Source: Molanna angustata (taxonomy: Eukaryota; Arthropoda; Insecta; Trichoptera; Molannidae). From it: a DNA stretch of 64,000 nt. The stretch spans positions 2,887,831 to 2,951,830 of the forward strand of contig OY754965.1 of the NCBI GenBank assembly GCA_963576475.1, given 5' to 3'. Positions 42,434 through 54,018 of this stretch are shown here, one piece after another. Made by a program: the position numbers and the translations under genes. The stretch's first letter is position 1. Each line of letters opens with the position of its first letter. The notes beneath the pieces were generated by a model. It was not told the origin of the DNA and made no database searches. It saw nothing but the letters and a program-made list of their open reading frames with translations.

Positions 42434-42635
42434 CCCGATGGCACAGTTGGTAATCCGTTCGGTTTCTGTGCAGGCGTCTTGGGTTCGAGTCCCAGCAGAG
42501 GAGAAATTTATTTCTCGCGCTAATATTGCTTCTCTGGGCTGGAAACACAGGTCAGTTGGAAAAAATTGCCATACGGCAATAAACTCGCCGCTTGCGTAGG
42601 GTACAAGAATGTGTTAATTGTTATTATAATTATTA
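42434..42635 (+). mobile_element. tRNA-derived SINE with ATTGCC tail, nested in SINE-2
   Basis: A second tRNA-like head (GATGGCACAGTTGGTAATCC, then TTGGGTTCGAGTCCCAGCAG) leads to a body ending GTCAGTTGGAAAAAATTGCC, ATACGGCAATAAACTCGCC and an AATTGTTATTAT tail. The last part is the same type of 3' end as at 40.3 and 50.2 kb, where it belongs to LINE-like sequences. Confidence 0.65.
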
Positions 42636-42669
42636 AGTTTCCAGAATGTGACGACTTTTAATTGGGTAT

Positions 42670-43157
42670 TTTTTTTTGATAAACTTTTTAACATCTCAAT
42701 AGAGACGAAGTTGGTATATTATAGAAGAACCAGCCCCGCTAGACAACGTGTCATTTAGCTCAAGAAAATAAACAAGAAAGATAACTCAATGTATGGAAGT
42801 GACAGTTGTCACGTGACTGGCAACTGTCACTTCCATACATTGAGTAATCTTTTCTTGCTTCTTTTCTTGAGCAAAATGACTTGTTGAGTGAATAAGTTGT
42901 CTTGGGGGGGGCCAGAAACTCAAGGCATCTACAGGGCTTACGACCTGTCATCGGATGGTGTATGTGACCACTTTATGCGGTTGCGCAACGTTCAATTATG
43001 TCTTCTTATTGAGTTCCCTTATCAATGGAATTTTAGAAAGTTCTATATATTTGAATAATGAGCAACAGATCACCTGAAAATAGGACATTATTACTATTGC
43101 CATCTATGAAGTAACGAAGAAATATTTTTTGTAGATTAAAAAAATATTCTATTAATT
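42670..43157 (+). mobile_element. MITE-W copy 5, nested, with direct-repeat flanks
   Basis: It begins TTTTTTTGATAAACTTTTTA and ATCTCAATAGAGACGAAGTT and ends past TTATTGAGTTCCCTTATCAA. The string TTAATTGGGTAT occurs at both edges (42658-42669 and 43156-43167). An M3 MITE splits it at 42731. The right 120 bp (43035-43155) is not seen in other MITE-W copies. A 12-bp flank is long for a DNA element. Confidence 0.65.
42732..42912. mobile_element. MITE M3, copy 3, nested in MITE-W
   Basis: CCCCGCTAGACAACGTGTCA, GTGACAGTTGTCACGTGACT and, in inverse, TACATTGAGTAATCTTTTCT and GTTGTCTTGGGGGGG. It lies between AGAAGAACCAG and CCAGAAACTCAAGG, which are adjacent in the uninterrupted MITE-W at 14.2 kb. 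Confidence 0.8.
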
Positions 43158-43215
43158 AATTGGGTATGTGTTAAATCAATATTTTACATAGTACCTGTTA
43201 AATAAATATCCTATA

Positions 43216-43925
43216 CTTTCACTGTTACGTAGTAATTTAAACTAATAACAATCGAACCATTTTTCTCAGCAGTAAACAGGGCGACAAAGAAGATAATATT
43301 ATGTAGAAATTATTAATTTTATAGTATTGTAAAAGCGCTATATGTATATTTGAGAATGTATGGGTGCTAGATTTGTAGCAGTATAATGATCATAAAATAT
43401 ATAGTTTTATGTATACCCTGGTAAGAAGAAGCACGTGATGACATCGCCCCTCCCCCAATCTTCGTCCCCTCCCTCCCCTCTACGTATCACCGACGGTGAC
43501 TGTTTACATCACATGACTGCCTCAACCGGTCTGCAATTTTTTTAAGTATACTATATACAGGTCAATAAAGCTGTTTATTATATCGCGACACTTAACCGTT
43601 CACCAACACCATCTCGTGTGTACAATGTCTTTGAGAACACCCGGTACTGGGGTGACCATTTGTGCTGTGTGCCACCAGCACAAAATAGTGTTTCAACACT
43701 TTTCTATTATCATCGTTTTCGGGTGTATCGTAAAGCGCACTTTACACGAAATAGGTTTTCAACGGGTTTTTCAACGCGATAAAAAAAAATAGAACGTGTT
43801 CTATTTTTCAACGCGTTTTGCAACGTTTTTTGCAACGTTTTTCGTAAAACAGAAATCTGTAAAACTATTCGTTGCCGACGAATCAACATGGCTGCCGTTT
43901 TTTGTTGTGTTGACGTTTGACCAGA
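43216..43925. other. Spacer, no gene seen
   Basis: There is a C-rich patch at 43445-43483 (CGCCCCTCCCCCAATC) and a set of CAACGCGTTTTGCAACG-type words at 43755-43840. No exon-like frame is convincing. Confidence 0.4.
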
Positions 43926-44225
43926 GAACATAGATTTTATTATAATATTATACTAGATGTCGTAATTAGAACATTTTATATGAATCGTAGTGAGGCATTT
44001 TTCCGGGGGATTTTCGACATTTTGGTTGGCAGACCACATCGTTTTTCTAGAGAATAACGACTACAGTGAATTGTTTTCGGATTTATCTGTCGAAAAAAAA
44101 AACACTTTGTTTATTAAGGTTTATAAAACAGTTATCTAGGATGTATTGAAATGTAAGGGAAACTGAAATATGTTCCCAACCAAAACGTCAAACGCGCGAT
44201 ATACCATGACTCACTTTTTCCACCA
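43926..44225 (+). mobile_element. MITE M1-related half element
   Basis: ACATAGATTTTATTATAATA, TACTAGATGTCGTAATTAGA, CAGACCACATCGTTTTTCTA and GAGAATAACGACTACAGTG are shared with both halves at 59.5-60.0 kb, and the first two with 4392-4522. Only one terminal sequence is present. Element Z copy 1 follows directly. Confidence 0.6.
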
Positions 44226-44227
44226 AT

Positions 44228-44421
44228 CCAACTGTCGATTCGTTCATGAGAATTCAATTCTCTGAATGAATCGACATTATTAAGCCAAGATGCGTGTAGG
44301 AAGAAACATTTTGTATGGCGTAGTGGACTTTTTGCAAGCTAATAACACCAACTAGAGGCCTCGCAGCATATATGTTCCCATACATGGATTTACTCAGAAT
44401 TCGGAGTAGAATATTTTATGT

Positions 44422-44507
<86 letters not shown>

Positions 44508-45391
44508 AGAGGGTGTGTGTGTGTGGGTGTGTGTGTGAGGGTGTGTGTGTGAGGGTGTGTGTGTGTGTGTGTATGTGAGAGGGTGTGTATGTGGGTGTGT
44601 GTGTGAGGGTGTGTGTGTGAGGGTGTGTGTGTGTGTCTGTCTGTCCCCCCCCTTATATCTTTTGATCCGCTCAATTTACAGAGCCCAAAATTTCAAAATG
44701 TATAAACACTTATAAGCCTAGAAAACTTTTATACTCAGAATTGTGAATTTTTGTTTCAGTCAGGGGTTATCAACTTTTGAAATTTTGGTTTATTTTTCCA
44801 TATATCTCATAAACCATAAAAGATAGAACGCTAAAAATTGGTATAAACATAGAAAAATTAAAAATCTCAAATTAGTTTTTTCAAAAAAATTCCAGAGTTT
44901 CTCAAACATTTTTTATTAAGAAAAAAATTTTTTTTATGATAAATTTATGAGTTTAACTGCCTATATTTCCAATTTTTTTAAAAATATCAAAAAAAGCCGA
45001 AACACCTCAACTAGATAATTTAATTTTCTATAAAAAATATCAACACTGTATTAGCACATCTCATTTTTTTTTTATCAATTTTTATAAAAATTGAATTTAG
45101 TGACGACATAGTTTCATACAATTTGTATGGCAGTCGCCTACACACAATATCTAAGAAGACTTAATTGTTTGATACTAATCTCCAAACATACATACATACC
45201 ATCATGCTGTTTTCATATTCTGGGTAGGATCAAAGGACTGACCTCCATACTATCCTATCTCGACATACATACCTAGGAACATGTGTTGTATAGAAAACCA
45301 AATATCTTAAAATATTAAATAATTTGTATTTATGGGTTTATAGTTTGGTACTTATTCTTCAACTATACATACTATCGCTATCGACAGTTGG
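44228..45391 (+). mobile_element. Element Z copy 1
   Basis: It opens CCAACTGTCGATTCGTTC and closes CTATCGACAGTTGG, an inverted 12-bp pair. The interior shares ACTCAGAATTCGGAGTAGAA, TTTGATCCGCTCAATTTACA, TTTCAGTCAGGGGTTATCAA and TTTGTATGGCAGTCGCCTA with copy 2 at 60.8-61.7 kb. The flank after the right end (ATCTCATGTGTTACATGCAA) is shared too, so the true boundary may lie about 25 bp further. No coding frame. Confidence 0.65.
44429..44640 (+). repeat. GT microsatellite with AG/GG interruptions
   Basis: About 90 bp of uninterrupted GT is followed by a diverged GT tract with GAGG and GGGT variants. It sits inside element Z at the same place as a shorter GT run in copy 2 (60966-61000). Confidence 0.95.
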
Positions 45392-47888
45392 ATCTCATGT
45401 GTTACATGCAACTAGTAATAAAAATCTATTCCAGAGAGCAATCTTTTAAAACAAAAAAGTAAGGGTCCAAAAAGAAAATCCTGTCCAATTTAAGTCAAAT
45501 TCCGGGTAGTCAAAATACAAAGTCAAACGAAGAAAACGAGAAAAAGATAAAACACTATTGAACGAAACGTGAAAAAACCGAAAAATAAAATGTTGCAACT
45601 TTTCACATATATGGCATATCTATTTTTATCGTAATTGTAATAATAGGGGTCGTAAAATTAAAGGATAATATAATACTCTTTTCTTTTAAAGCTTTATTAA
45701 ACGTTGTCACCGGTAGGGATGGCCAATATCAGAATTATTACCAAAATATTAAAAGTATTATCATTAGTATTAAAAGTGCAGGCAGTCCATATAATTTTAT
45801 AATTTATTATGTTAATTATTTTATAATCAAGGAATAAAACAAAAACGGCATATTATGCGTATGTTTATTTATTATTTTATAGATAATACATATACACACA
45901 AAAACACAATAAAATACTAATTTTATGAACAAATTGCTATACAACATATTTATAATAAAAGTGGACGAGTGAAAACCGAAAAATTGTGAAATAGGGTATT
46001 TTTAAAATTCTTCTAATCTAATGTAATTAAATTAGATACAGCTACATGTTACTATATAGAGAAAAAAAACATTTGAAATTACCCAGGAATAAATTACTGA
46101 AATTCAAAAAATAGCCGATCAGTTGATTGATGAAACTTAATAAATATTAACGGTAATGGATAACATATTATTATGAATATGAACCTAATTATTTTTTAGA
46201 AAATATTTTTTAATACATCGACATTGCATATCATGTGACTAAATTGAAACACCAATTGGTTCTGATAAAAATATATTGCCAAATATTTAAGATAGCATTT
46301 AATAAATAATATTATTTATTAAATGCTAATAATTCTAATGTAAATTGCATAATTATACAATTGTACAATTTTTTTTTTTTCAATTGTTTCCTAATTTTGA
46401 TATTGTCACATGACTCGTTTTTTATATAAAACGACAATATTACGACAAAAAATACTAATATCAATTCTACATAACTGACCTTATATAGTGGAACAGTCAA
46501 TCGATGAAATAAAAAAAAATTAATAACAATTAACGGAAATTGATAACATAATTTTATAAGAATATAACCCAATCTATTTTTTTTTTAAATAATATTTCAA
46601 CATATTATAGACAAAACAATATTAATAGAACTATCGTATCTAACAACATAACTATCCCGATATAATTAATACACGATAGAATAAAATAAAATAACATACA
46701 TTTGATACTAGTAATACTATAAAATCATTTGATGATAAACAGGGAAATAAAACATTTAAAAAAAGCAAAAAGTACTCAAAACAAACAAATAAATTATACA
46801 ACATAAAAGTTATAGTATAAATATCAGAGACAGAAAATATGTCATTATATAAACAACTAAATAATAACAAATTCAATCCAGAAATGAAAACACAAGATGT
46901 AATAATTACACAAAATAAACACAAATATATAAAAAAAAAATATGAATATCTGACAAAAAATATCTGAGTAAACAAACAACTAAACAACAACAGATTCAAT
47001 CCATAAATAAAAACACAAGATGTAATAATAATACAAAACAAACATTTGAGCTCTTGTGGATACTATCGTTTTTCGACTTCCTCGCGGTTCTCTGCACAAC
47101 ATACAAGACTGAGACCGTTACTAATACTATAGCTTTTTCGCGTCACGGTCTCTGTCGCGCAGTAACCCTCAACCTTAACTCTGGTCTTATATATCTGTCT
47201 GCATATACATAAATAAAGTAGACAATATTTCTTCTATACATAATACGAACGAAAGAAATACTCACAGACTCTCCTCTCTTGGAAACTTTGAGAAAAAATA
47301 TTTTCGCTACTGTTAATCTCCCGCTTGTTACAAATAACGCAATTTCAATGCTTCTGACTCATGATGCTCAATTAGTTATGAAGTTTTGGTTATCTTTTTA
47401 AGCATTGAGCACCTGAAATATATAAATTGCGAAATGAATTAAAATTCTCATGTAGTCCTCAAGAACATAACAAAATCACAACCAAAAAAGTAATTAATAA
47501 TTACTGACCTAATTAATTGTTACTGACCTTCTCCAGTGTTTAAGATTAAAACACTGAATTTTTTTGGGAAAATTCCATAAAAAAATCACTTTTTATAGGT
47601 ATAAATCACTTTTTATAAAGAAAAAATATAATAAATACCCAAAATATTTTTACGATTATGCAAAAAAAAAAACATTTTTCACAAAAAATCAAAGAATCAG
47701 TGTTTTAATCTTCAACAGCAGAGATAGTAAATTGTTGTTCTATAAAATTAGAAAGATAAGTTGGTACCTATTCTTTTTCTCAACTTGTCTAACTTGAGTT
47801 ATGAAAATTAAAGATTATTTCAAAAAATGATATATTGTAAACTATATCATACTTACAATTTTTGTATTCATTAAACAATATAATACAA
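45392..47888. other. 2.5-kb AT-rich region with diverged direct duplications
   Basis: No gene is recognised. A block of about 100 bp (AACAAATTCAATCCAGAAAT...CACAAGATGTAATAATTACA, 46868-46910) repeats at 46987-47030 (AACAGATTCAATCCATAAAT). Another pair is at 46148 and 46534 (TTAACGGTAATGGATAACAT and TTAACGGAAATTGATAACAT). At 47070-47336 lies a GC-richer stretch with a TATATA-like word, AATAAA and a TGTTACA end, which could be a worn LTR but has no partner. Confidence 0.4.
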
Positions 47889-48521
47889 ACATACATACAC
47901 ACCATCACGCCATGTCCGTCACGGGGTAGGCAGAGAGAACCGAACGCCACTTACTTCTATCTTGACATACATTCATCGCCTCGTCAACATTCATGCATCG
48001 TCTTATACATGTTCGTCTGTTGTTCACGCTTCTAACATTTCTGTCTTTCAAAATACCGTTCACATGGGGATAGCCTAGTTTTCACACCATTTGTTTTAAA
48101 CCTAACCTACAAAAGTTTGGTAAAAATAGGTTGGTTAGGTTTGTTTGTAGGAACAATTGCGACTGGCGTGAGCCAGTTGTATTATATATTAAAAAAAGTA
48201 ACTAAAATATTAAAAAATAATAACTCAATAGGTATTTTTACCAAACTTTTGTAGGTTATATTTAAAAAAATGGTGTGAAGACTAGGCTATCCTTCACATA
48301 TGGAGACGTGCCACCCCTTCCTTGGGAGGCTCTGACCTCTCATTCCATTCCTGTCCGCAATGTATATTTTCTTCGTCAGGCGTTCCTCGTTCATTCTCCC
48401 CATGTGGCCAAACCATCTCAATGTGTTCACTTTCAACATCTTTCTTTATCCTACATTCTTTCCTTATGTCCTCATTTTTGACCTTGTTGTACATCGTTCT
48501 ATTACAGATTCTTCCTAATTA
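47889..48521 (-). pseudogene. RTE-like LINE, truncated copy E, split by a MITE
   Basis: The low-coordinate part (CATCACGCCATGTCCGTCAC through ACATTTCTGTCTTTCAAAAT) is the coding 3' end of the main family on the minus strand. It is interrupted after GTTCACATGG at 48067 and resumes at 48293 (GGCTCTGACCTCTCATTCC...), continuing to the MYNKVKNEDIRKECRIKK segment. Internal deletions are present. Confidence 0.75.
48068..48292. mobile_element. Mutator-like MITE M2, copy 2
   Basis: Terminal inverted repeats are long and well kept: GGATAGCCTAGTTTTCACAC, then CCTACAAAAGTTTGG and GTAAAAATAGG, mirrored at the right end by GTGTGAAGACTAGGCTATCC. The flanks TTCACATGG and TTCACATATGG are an imperfect duplication of TTCACATGG in the host LINE. 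No coding sequence. Confidence 0.8.
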
Positions 48522-48524
48522 AAT

Positions 48525-50069
48525 CTTAATATTGTGTAGAAGACAATTACTATGGACGTATAAATTTCTTCGTGTGTTCATGGGTTGAACTATAAATCTT
48601 CATAGAATATCGCTCAGCCTGCTCAAAATTAATTCTGAAAAACATAACACCATTATATTATGTACCTACCTACATAAGCGCATTGAACTGTTTGTTTTCT
48701 AGTTTTAACAATGTTATCAACTTGAAATTGATAAAATAATTATATTTATAAAGTTTTTCCAAATCTCTAGACATAGTTAAATATCACCACTATATGCAAT
48801 TATTATAATAATATTGCTATTACTATCTTAAGTCTAAGATATCTTTTATAGAAGTTGGATCAACTTGTTACTTCCAAAAGAAAATATTGGACTATCGATA
48901 AAATTCCTGTAAAGATGTTTCATTAAAATTGAGACATCGAATAAAATTTAAAGTGACATACAACATAACCTCTAAACAAAAATGGTAATAATATTTTTTT
49001 TACCTGGGGCAAATATTAAATGCATCTAATTTCTTCCTCCTCCTCGTTGTCCTTAATTTCCATCTATAATAGACGACTTTCTGAAAATATACTACACATT
49101 TGGTATTCTTCTTCTTCTTCTTTATTATTTATTGGTTCTGCACCCGATTTGCGAGTGATTTAACCATTTTTATACATATCTAATACATTTGGTATTCATA
49201 CAAAAATTTTCATACATTTGGTATTCATACAAAAAAAATCCGTTGGAACACAATGTATCAGAGAATTTCCTTTGTTTACTAAAACAAAATAATTCACATG
49301 CATTTTCGATAGTACAAATGCAAAACTGGAACACTAGCACCAATCAAATTCAGATAAATTTGAAAAATCGTAAATTCTAAAATATATATATCGATGTTAT
49401 CGATCTTTCTATGAAAAAATGTTGGTTCCCCCCATCTATGACCCCACCCCAATTATTAAGTTTGAAATGGCTACTTTTAATTGGTTCAATATCTAAAACA
49501 ATATAATATTTATACCATAAACAAATGTAGGATAATATATATTTTTTCTATTTGTATTGTATTAATACTGTTATGGCTTATGTAATTCTTTTTTATTTGG
49601 AAATAAAACAAAACAAAAAAAAACTCGCTTTATAAACCTATTTAATGGTTAGAAAAAAAAAGAAAACTACCATTACTGCCATATAATATATAAATTTTAC
49701 TCAGGATAATTCAGGAATGTTTGGAATGCCAACTTTTTCAATGTATTGTGTTTCCCGACGTTGCATTGTATGTATTTTAATTTAGATTTTATTATAATCT
49801 TTATATGTCGTGCTTCTCGGCTATTGAATTAGTACCTATATTTATTATTTTACAGTTTTTTGAAGTTTACAGATTTTTTTGTTACATTATAAACTCGTCT
49901 TCAATTTGTAAGTACAAGTATTATTCAAAACTTGAGGAAGATAAAAAAACTGCAATTCGAATTGCGAATCTACCTACCATTTCCCATAATTATATAGTGA
50001 TTATAGTGTTTTTAGAAACCATCATTAGGTGGTATTTTTTGTATCACTCTGATGAAAAAAACATCAACG
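48525..50069. other. AT-rich spacer, no gene seen
   Basis: The word CATACATTTGGTATTCATAC is repeated at about 49187 and 49211. A (TTC)n tract at 49106-49120 followed by GGTTCTGCACCCGATTTGCG could be the complemented 3' end of a LINE. A1-type tails (AAATAAAACAAAACAAAAAA) are at 49600. The open frame at 49805-50173 has no recognisable domain. Confidence 0.4.
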
Positions 50070-50822
50070 ACAGAGGGTTGTGGCTAACGCTATACTCCTC
50101 ACTACCAATTCACTCCACGAAGTATTCAAATTTTGTATGGAAAATATTTATTTATACATCTTCCTGGATATAATATAAACAAATATAAATGTACACTGGC
50201 GGGCTTATATCCATTAGGCAATTTCTTCCAACCAACCAGATTAAAAAGTATTACAACATTGTGTGTACAACAGCAAAATAATAAGAGTAAAAGAAACCAA
50301 AGAAAATATATAAAACACTTAAATACTATTAAAACAAAAAACAATAATAATTCATATCTAACATTTTCATGAAATGAGTTTGTTAAATTATTTTCGATTT
50401 GAATATTTTCCTATGAAAACTTGATAATTCTTCAATGCCATTTTATAAAAGAGGTGAATAACAAATATTAGAGCTTGGGGTCACTTTGAAATATTTGAAA
50501 GTTAAAAAAATTAAGAATCACCACTGATCAGATATCCTTCAAAAACTAATGGGGTCTAAGCGAGTATTAAATATTCAAATTTGCAAAATATTAAAATAAT
50601 CGAATGAGTACTTTAGTTTAGAATCGATAAAGTAGAATAAAAATGCCGTGCAATGTACATATCACATAGTACACAACACACACACACACACACACACACA
50701 GATACATGGCGATGAAACTTTCAGAATACAATTTTTAAGGCTGTCATGTCAGAAAAATAGCCTTAAAAATTGCGAAATCATAACCCCCCACTATATTCCC
50801 TTGTGTTAGTGAGGAGTAAAAA
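50070..50822 (+). mobile_element. Element Y copy 3, split by a LINE/SINE tail
   Basis: The left part (GGGTTGTGGCTAACGCTATA through TTTTGTATGGAAAATATT) is interrupted at about 50147 and resumes at 50363 (CATTTTCATGAAATGAGTTT). It then runs to GTGTTAGTGAGGAGTAAAA. It contains a (CA)n run at 50681-50701. Confidence 0.7.
50147..50362 (-). mobile_element. ATTGCC-type LINE or SINE 3' end
   Basis: On the minus strand, GGTTGGTTGGAAGAAATTGC, CTAATGGATATAAGCCCGCC and AGTGTACATTTATATTTG end in a TATAAATAAAT tail. The same 3' end occurs at 40.3 and 42.5 kb. No head is recognisable. It is inserted in element Y. Confidence 0.6.
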
Positions 50823-50918
50823 ACCTTATCACACTTTAAAATAAAAACGTGAATTCGTTTATAACGTTTATAACATAGATATATTTGGTAAAAAGTATCA
50901 ACTCCTGTATTTTGTAAT

Positions 50919-51068
50919 CCAGGGGGGCAAGTCTGGTCCGATCGGCGAAATCAAAACCCTAGTGATTACCCATATCATGGATATAATTATTATATGGAGT
51001 TATATATGATGTCATGGGTAATCACGAGGGTTTTGATTTCGCCGGTTGTACCAGACTTGCCCCCCAGG
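50919..51068. mobile_element. Palindromic MITE M5
   Basis: A 150-bp near-perfect palindrome. The left arm is CCAGGGGGGCAAGTCTGGTC, then GGCGAAATCAAAACCCT and GTGATTACCCATATCATGG. The right arm is CATGGGTAATCACGAGGG, then TTTTGATTTCGCCGG and CCAGACTTGCCCCCCAGG. Arms are about 58 bp with a short AT-rich centre. A single copy here. Confidence 0.8.
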
Positions 51069-51245
51069 GAGGGAAACAAGGGAGAAGAGGGCCAGGATGA
51101 TGAAGAGTTTCATGGCTCCGTAACTTGAGACAGCGGTTCAGAAAAAGCCCAGCGTCACTGTACAGCGCCGCCTTGAATAAAATGGAAATAACCGTGATAA
51201 CCGCGGTAACCGCGGAGACGATATGCGAAGAAGAAGATTGGGCAA
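51069..51245 (+). pseudogene. LINE-like 3' remnant, homologous to 26.5 kb
   Basis: CAAGGGAGAAGAGGGCCAGG, GCTCCGTAACTTGAGACAGC and GGTTCAGAAAAAGCCC match the complement of 26.56-26.67 kb, and both end in a GAAGAAGAAG tract. In translation both keep LRQ.FRK and NK.EI. The parent element is not identified. Confidence 0.5.
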
Positions 51246-51975
51246 ATAAAAAAAGAACATGAAAAAAAAAACAAAAAACGAATGTCACATCAATTGATGT
51301 TATTTCAATTTCAATATTTTTGCAGATATCGTGAGTCATAGGTATTGAAGACATCAGCAACACTTGCATATACATTTACCAAACGACGTAGTTCAGTAAT
51401 AATGTCTCCCTGTCACATGATGGTATGCCAATCTGTGGGAATTCAAGGAAGGCAGGAAACCGGTTAAGTTCTGCTTCAGGCCAGCTATGTCCAGTCATTA
51501 ACAACTTGGGAAAAGAGTTACTTTCGACATCATTAATGTTATTAAAAATCACCGATGTGATCAGTTTAATCAATATTTTTTACTCCCTGCAAATGCAAAT
51601 ACATCCAATTATTGAATTTGATAATCACCTCTGGAGTGGCAACCCCAGTACTTACTAAATACCCTCGATGCTATACAAAGGCGTGATGTATATACATGTG
51701 ATTGACGACCCATTAATTAATAGACCACAGACGCAAGGTCGGTATTCTGAGTTTACCCTATAGATACTACCTCGGGAGATGCTCAGAAGAACTTGCATCT
51801 CTGGTTCCATTTCCACCCATTCACAATAGACTCACTCTTTTTACTCAATCTCAACACCCGTTATAGTAAACCTTCAATTTACACGAACCATTTTCCTCGA
51901 ACTATTTTAAAAAAAAAAATACAGAAAAACGTCACGCTCTCTCCACATCGCAAGAACAAAGAAGGCCAGTTAGAC
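51246..51975. other. Spacer with an unrecognised minus-strand frame
   Basis: A 65-codon minus-strand frame at 51376-51573 has ordinary, protein-like composition (SFPKLLMTGHSWPEAELNRF), but I do not recognise a family. It may be a worn LINE or gene scrap. Confidence 0.3.
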
Positions 51976-52090
51976 CCCACACTGCGAATCGAAAACTGGA
52001 AAACCAAGGCTTCAGAAAAGCAAGAATGGGAGAGATTGTTGGATTCAGCCAAGGCCCTCCCAGGGCTATCGAGCTTATGATGATGAATGT
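51976..52090 (+). pseudogene. RTE-like LINE last segment
   Basis: LRIENWKTKASEKQEWERLL, then DSAKALPGLSSL and a stop, followed by TGATGATGAATG. It is the same segment as in the minus-strand remnant at 30188-30470. Confidence 0.7.
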
Positions 52091-54018
52091 TATTTAAAGT
52101 GTTAATTCATGTCATTAAATGCTGTATTTTGAACCGAACACAAATACTAAAACCCATTGATACTGAAAAAAAGGTTTAACGTGTAAAAAATATACTTCCT
52201 CTAGAATTTCTTCAAACATATTATTTTCTTGATTGAGTCCATAACACAGATAATATATAACTGTCAAATAGAAGACAACGTCCGGTGGAGTAGATCCAAA
52301 AGAATATATTGGAGAAACCATGTAGCCAGAATGAACAGTGCCAGGCTTGTTTATACAACAGCCAATGGAGTCCTCTCTTGACGTTGGCGCTGTCTACCTG
52401 CATGAGTTGGAAAGACAGAGCTGTACCTCACGTCTTAGGGGACAGCTTCTATCTTACAGACCAAAAGAAAAAAAAAGATATTCTACTTTCTATTCATCAG
52501 TTGTACCTTACAGTAAGCAAGCAATCGATGTTCTATTTAGTTCTAGATGTTCGACGTAGGTACTAAATGCCTTGGCTAAATAAATGACGAAATTGCCTAG
52601 TGATTTGTTATCTTCTTGTACTTCAATTGTTGATCATGTCGACATGTTATCTTGAAATAATCATCAAGGATTATAATACAGCCAAATGCTTTTATAAATA
52701 ACTTTTATTTTATTTAGTTGTTTGGTGACAAAATTTTAATTGTATAATTATGGTGCTATGAATAATTTTAATTAAAAACGTACACGTCCTTAATATAATA
52801 TGTTGTCAACTCTATGGCGTCTTAGCTGTGTTTTTTTTGTTTATATTTATTGTCGCGATTGAGATAATCTAGTTTTTTTTCCACTACTATTTCGAAAATT
52901 ACTATTACGAAATTTACGAGTATTTTTTGCATCAATTTCTTAACGGGTATCGTGTAGAAAGTGCACACTTCGAGTTTTGTCTGATGTGGGTATGTACGGC
53001 GTACGTCGTAAGCAGTACGCCGTATCCTTTTTGTGTCCTTTCTACAGCCAAAACTGTCAGTCCAATCGACTTCATATTGATATTGATATACGATTATGAT
53101 TACTTTGTATACGATTGATGTTGGCATCAACTAATACAGTGTCACTGTCTCTAGATGCATTAGCCCCGGTGCAATTTTTTTTTGCCTAGTGGGGGCATTG
53201 CAAATTCAATTATTATTGTAATGTCATCAGTGTATAATGTAATAAATAAATAAATAATATAATATGTACATTTAAAGTCCATAAACTTAGAGCTGATTTG
53301 TTTGCCATAGATATTCTTTGATTTCTTCTCGATGATTTCATCTGTCAAAAATTTCAAAATGCTCTGGCGGTCCAGAAAATCTTAAAGATTATTTGAAGAA
53401 TGGACAGGGCTAAAATACTCCACATAGTTTCCCACAATTTACCGTCAGGGCGTCGTGACGTCCTCTAAGGAAAACCGTCTCCAAAGTGGTTAGTATAGCT
53501 GTGTTGCTACACTTTCCATGAATAATGAAATTGTTCAACTACAGATTTATTTATTTATCCAAGAAACAAATACAATCATACAAAAAAACCAATTCGAAAA
53601 TAAACACAAACAGACCTATAAAATTAATTAATAATTGGCAATATATTTTTTAAAATTATGCAATGATTTCAAACCGTGATTTTATAGCTGTATATTATAA
53701 TTTATATGTTTGATTTAATGATATGTTATAATTGTGTGTTAGACATAATGGGATACATAAGTATGGACTGCGTCAGTTAAAATGAATAGAAAGCTTTTCC
53801 GACACAAGCACTGCATAGTGGAATAGTTCTTATCCACTGGATGTTGGTACTGATAGATTGAATTCTTTTTTGTCAGTGCCAACATATACTAAATTGTCTA
53901 TTTTTCATATTTTTTGTTGTACTATGATTCACTATTGTATTGTAAAAAAAAATTGTATGGTTATTGTGGATTTTGAATAAATAAAAAAAATTAGATTTAT
54001 TACATGTCGGTAAATATA
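52091..54018. other. Spacer with a doubtful LINE scrap
   Basis: At 52290-52365 the plus strand can be read as RSKRIYWRNHVARMNSARLV, similar to the W.GHV.RM..R.V motif of LINE C-termini, but the frame is short and broken. A perfect 9-bp stem (ACGGCGTAC / GTACGCCGT) is at 52996-53023. GAATAAATAAAAAAAATTAG at 53974-53995 looks like a LINE 3' end. No gene. Confidence 0.35.

Larger units (their letters stand above)
42380..43215 (+). mobile_element. SINE-2 copy 3, interrupted twice
   Basis: The head (GATGACTCAGTTGATTAGGT, GGGGTTCGATTCCCGATGG) is followed by another SINE. The SINE-2 body resumes at about 42636 (GTTTCCAGAATGTGACGACT, TTTAATTGGGTAT), is cut again at 42669 by a MITE-W, and its tail resumes at 43158 (AATTGGGTATGTGTTAAATC, then ACATAGTACCTGTTAAATAA). 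Confidence 0.75.

Noticed and set aside
44372..44674. Open frames rich in Val/Cys or His/Thr
   Set aside because: They are translations of a GT microsatellite.
46652..47041. A 129-residue membrane protein on the minus strand
   Set aside because: Hydrophobicity comes from A/T-rich DNA, and the internal repeat is a DNA duplication. No homology is recognised.
47070..47336. A solo LTR with TATA, AATAAA and a TGTTACA end
   Set aside because: There is no second LTR, no clear primer-binding site and no defined left end. It is mentioned only as a possibility.
52822..53130. Second exon of the secreted protein that starts at 56581
   Set aside because: The frame has no acceptor site in the right phase that I could identify and no cysteine pattern matching the first exon.
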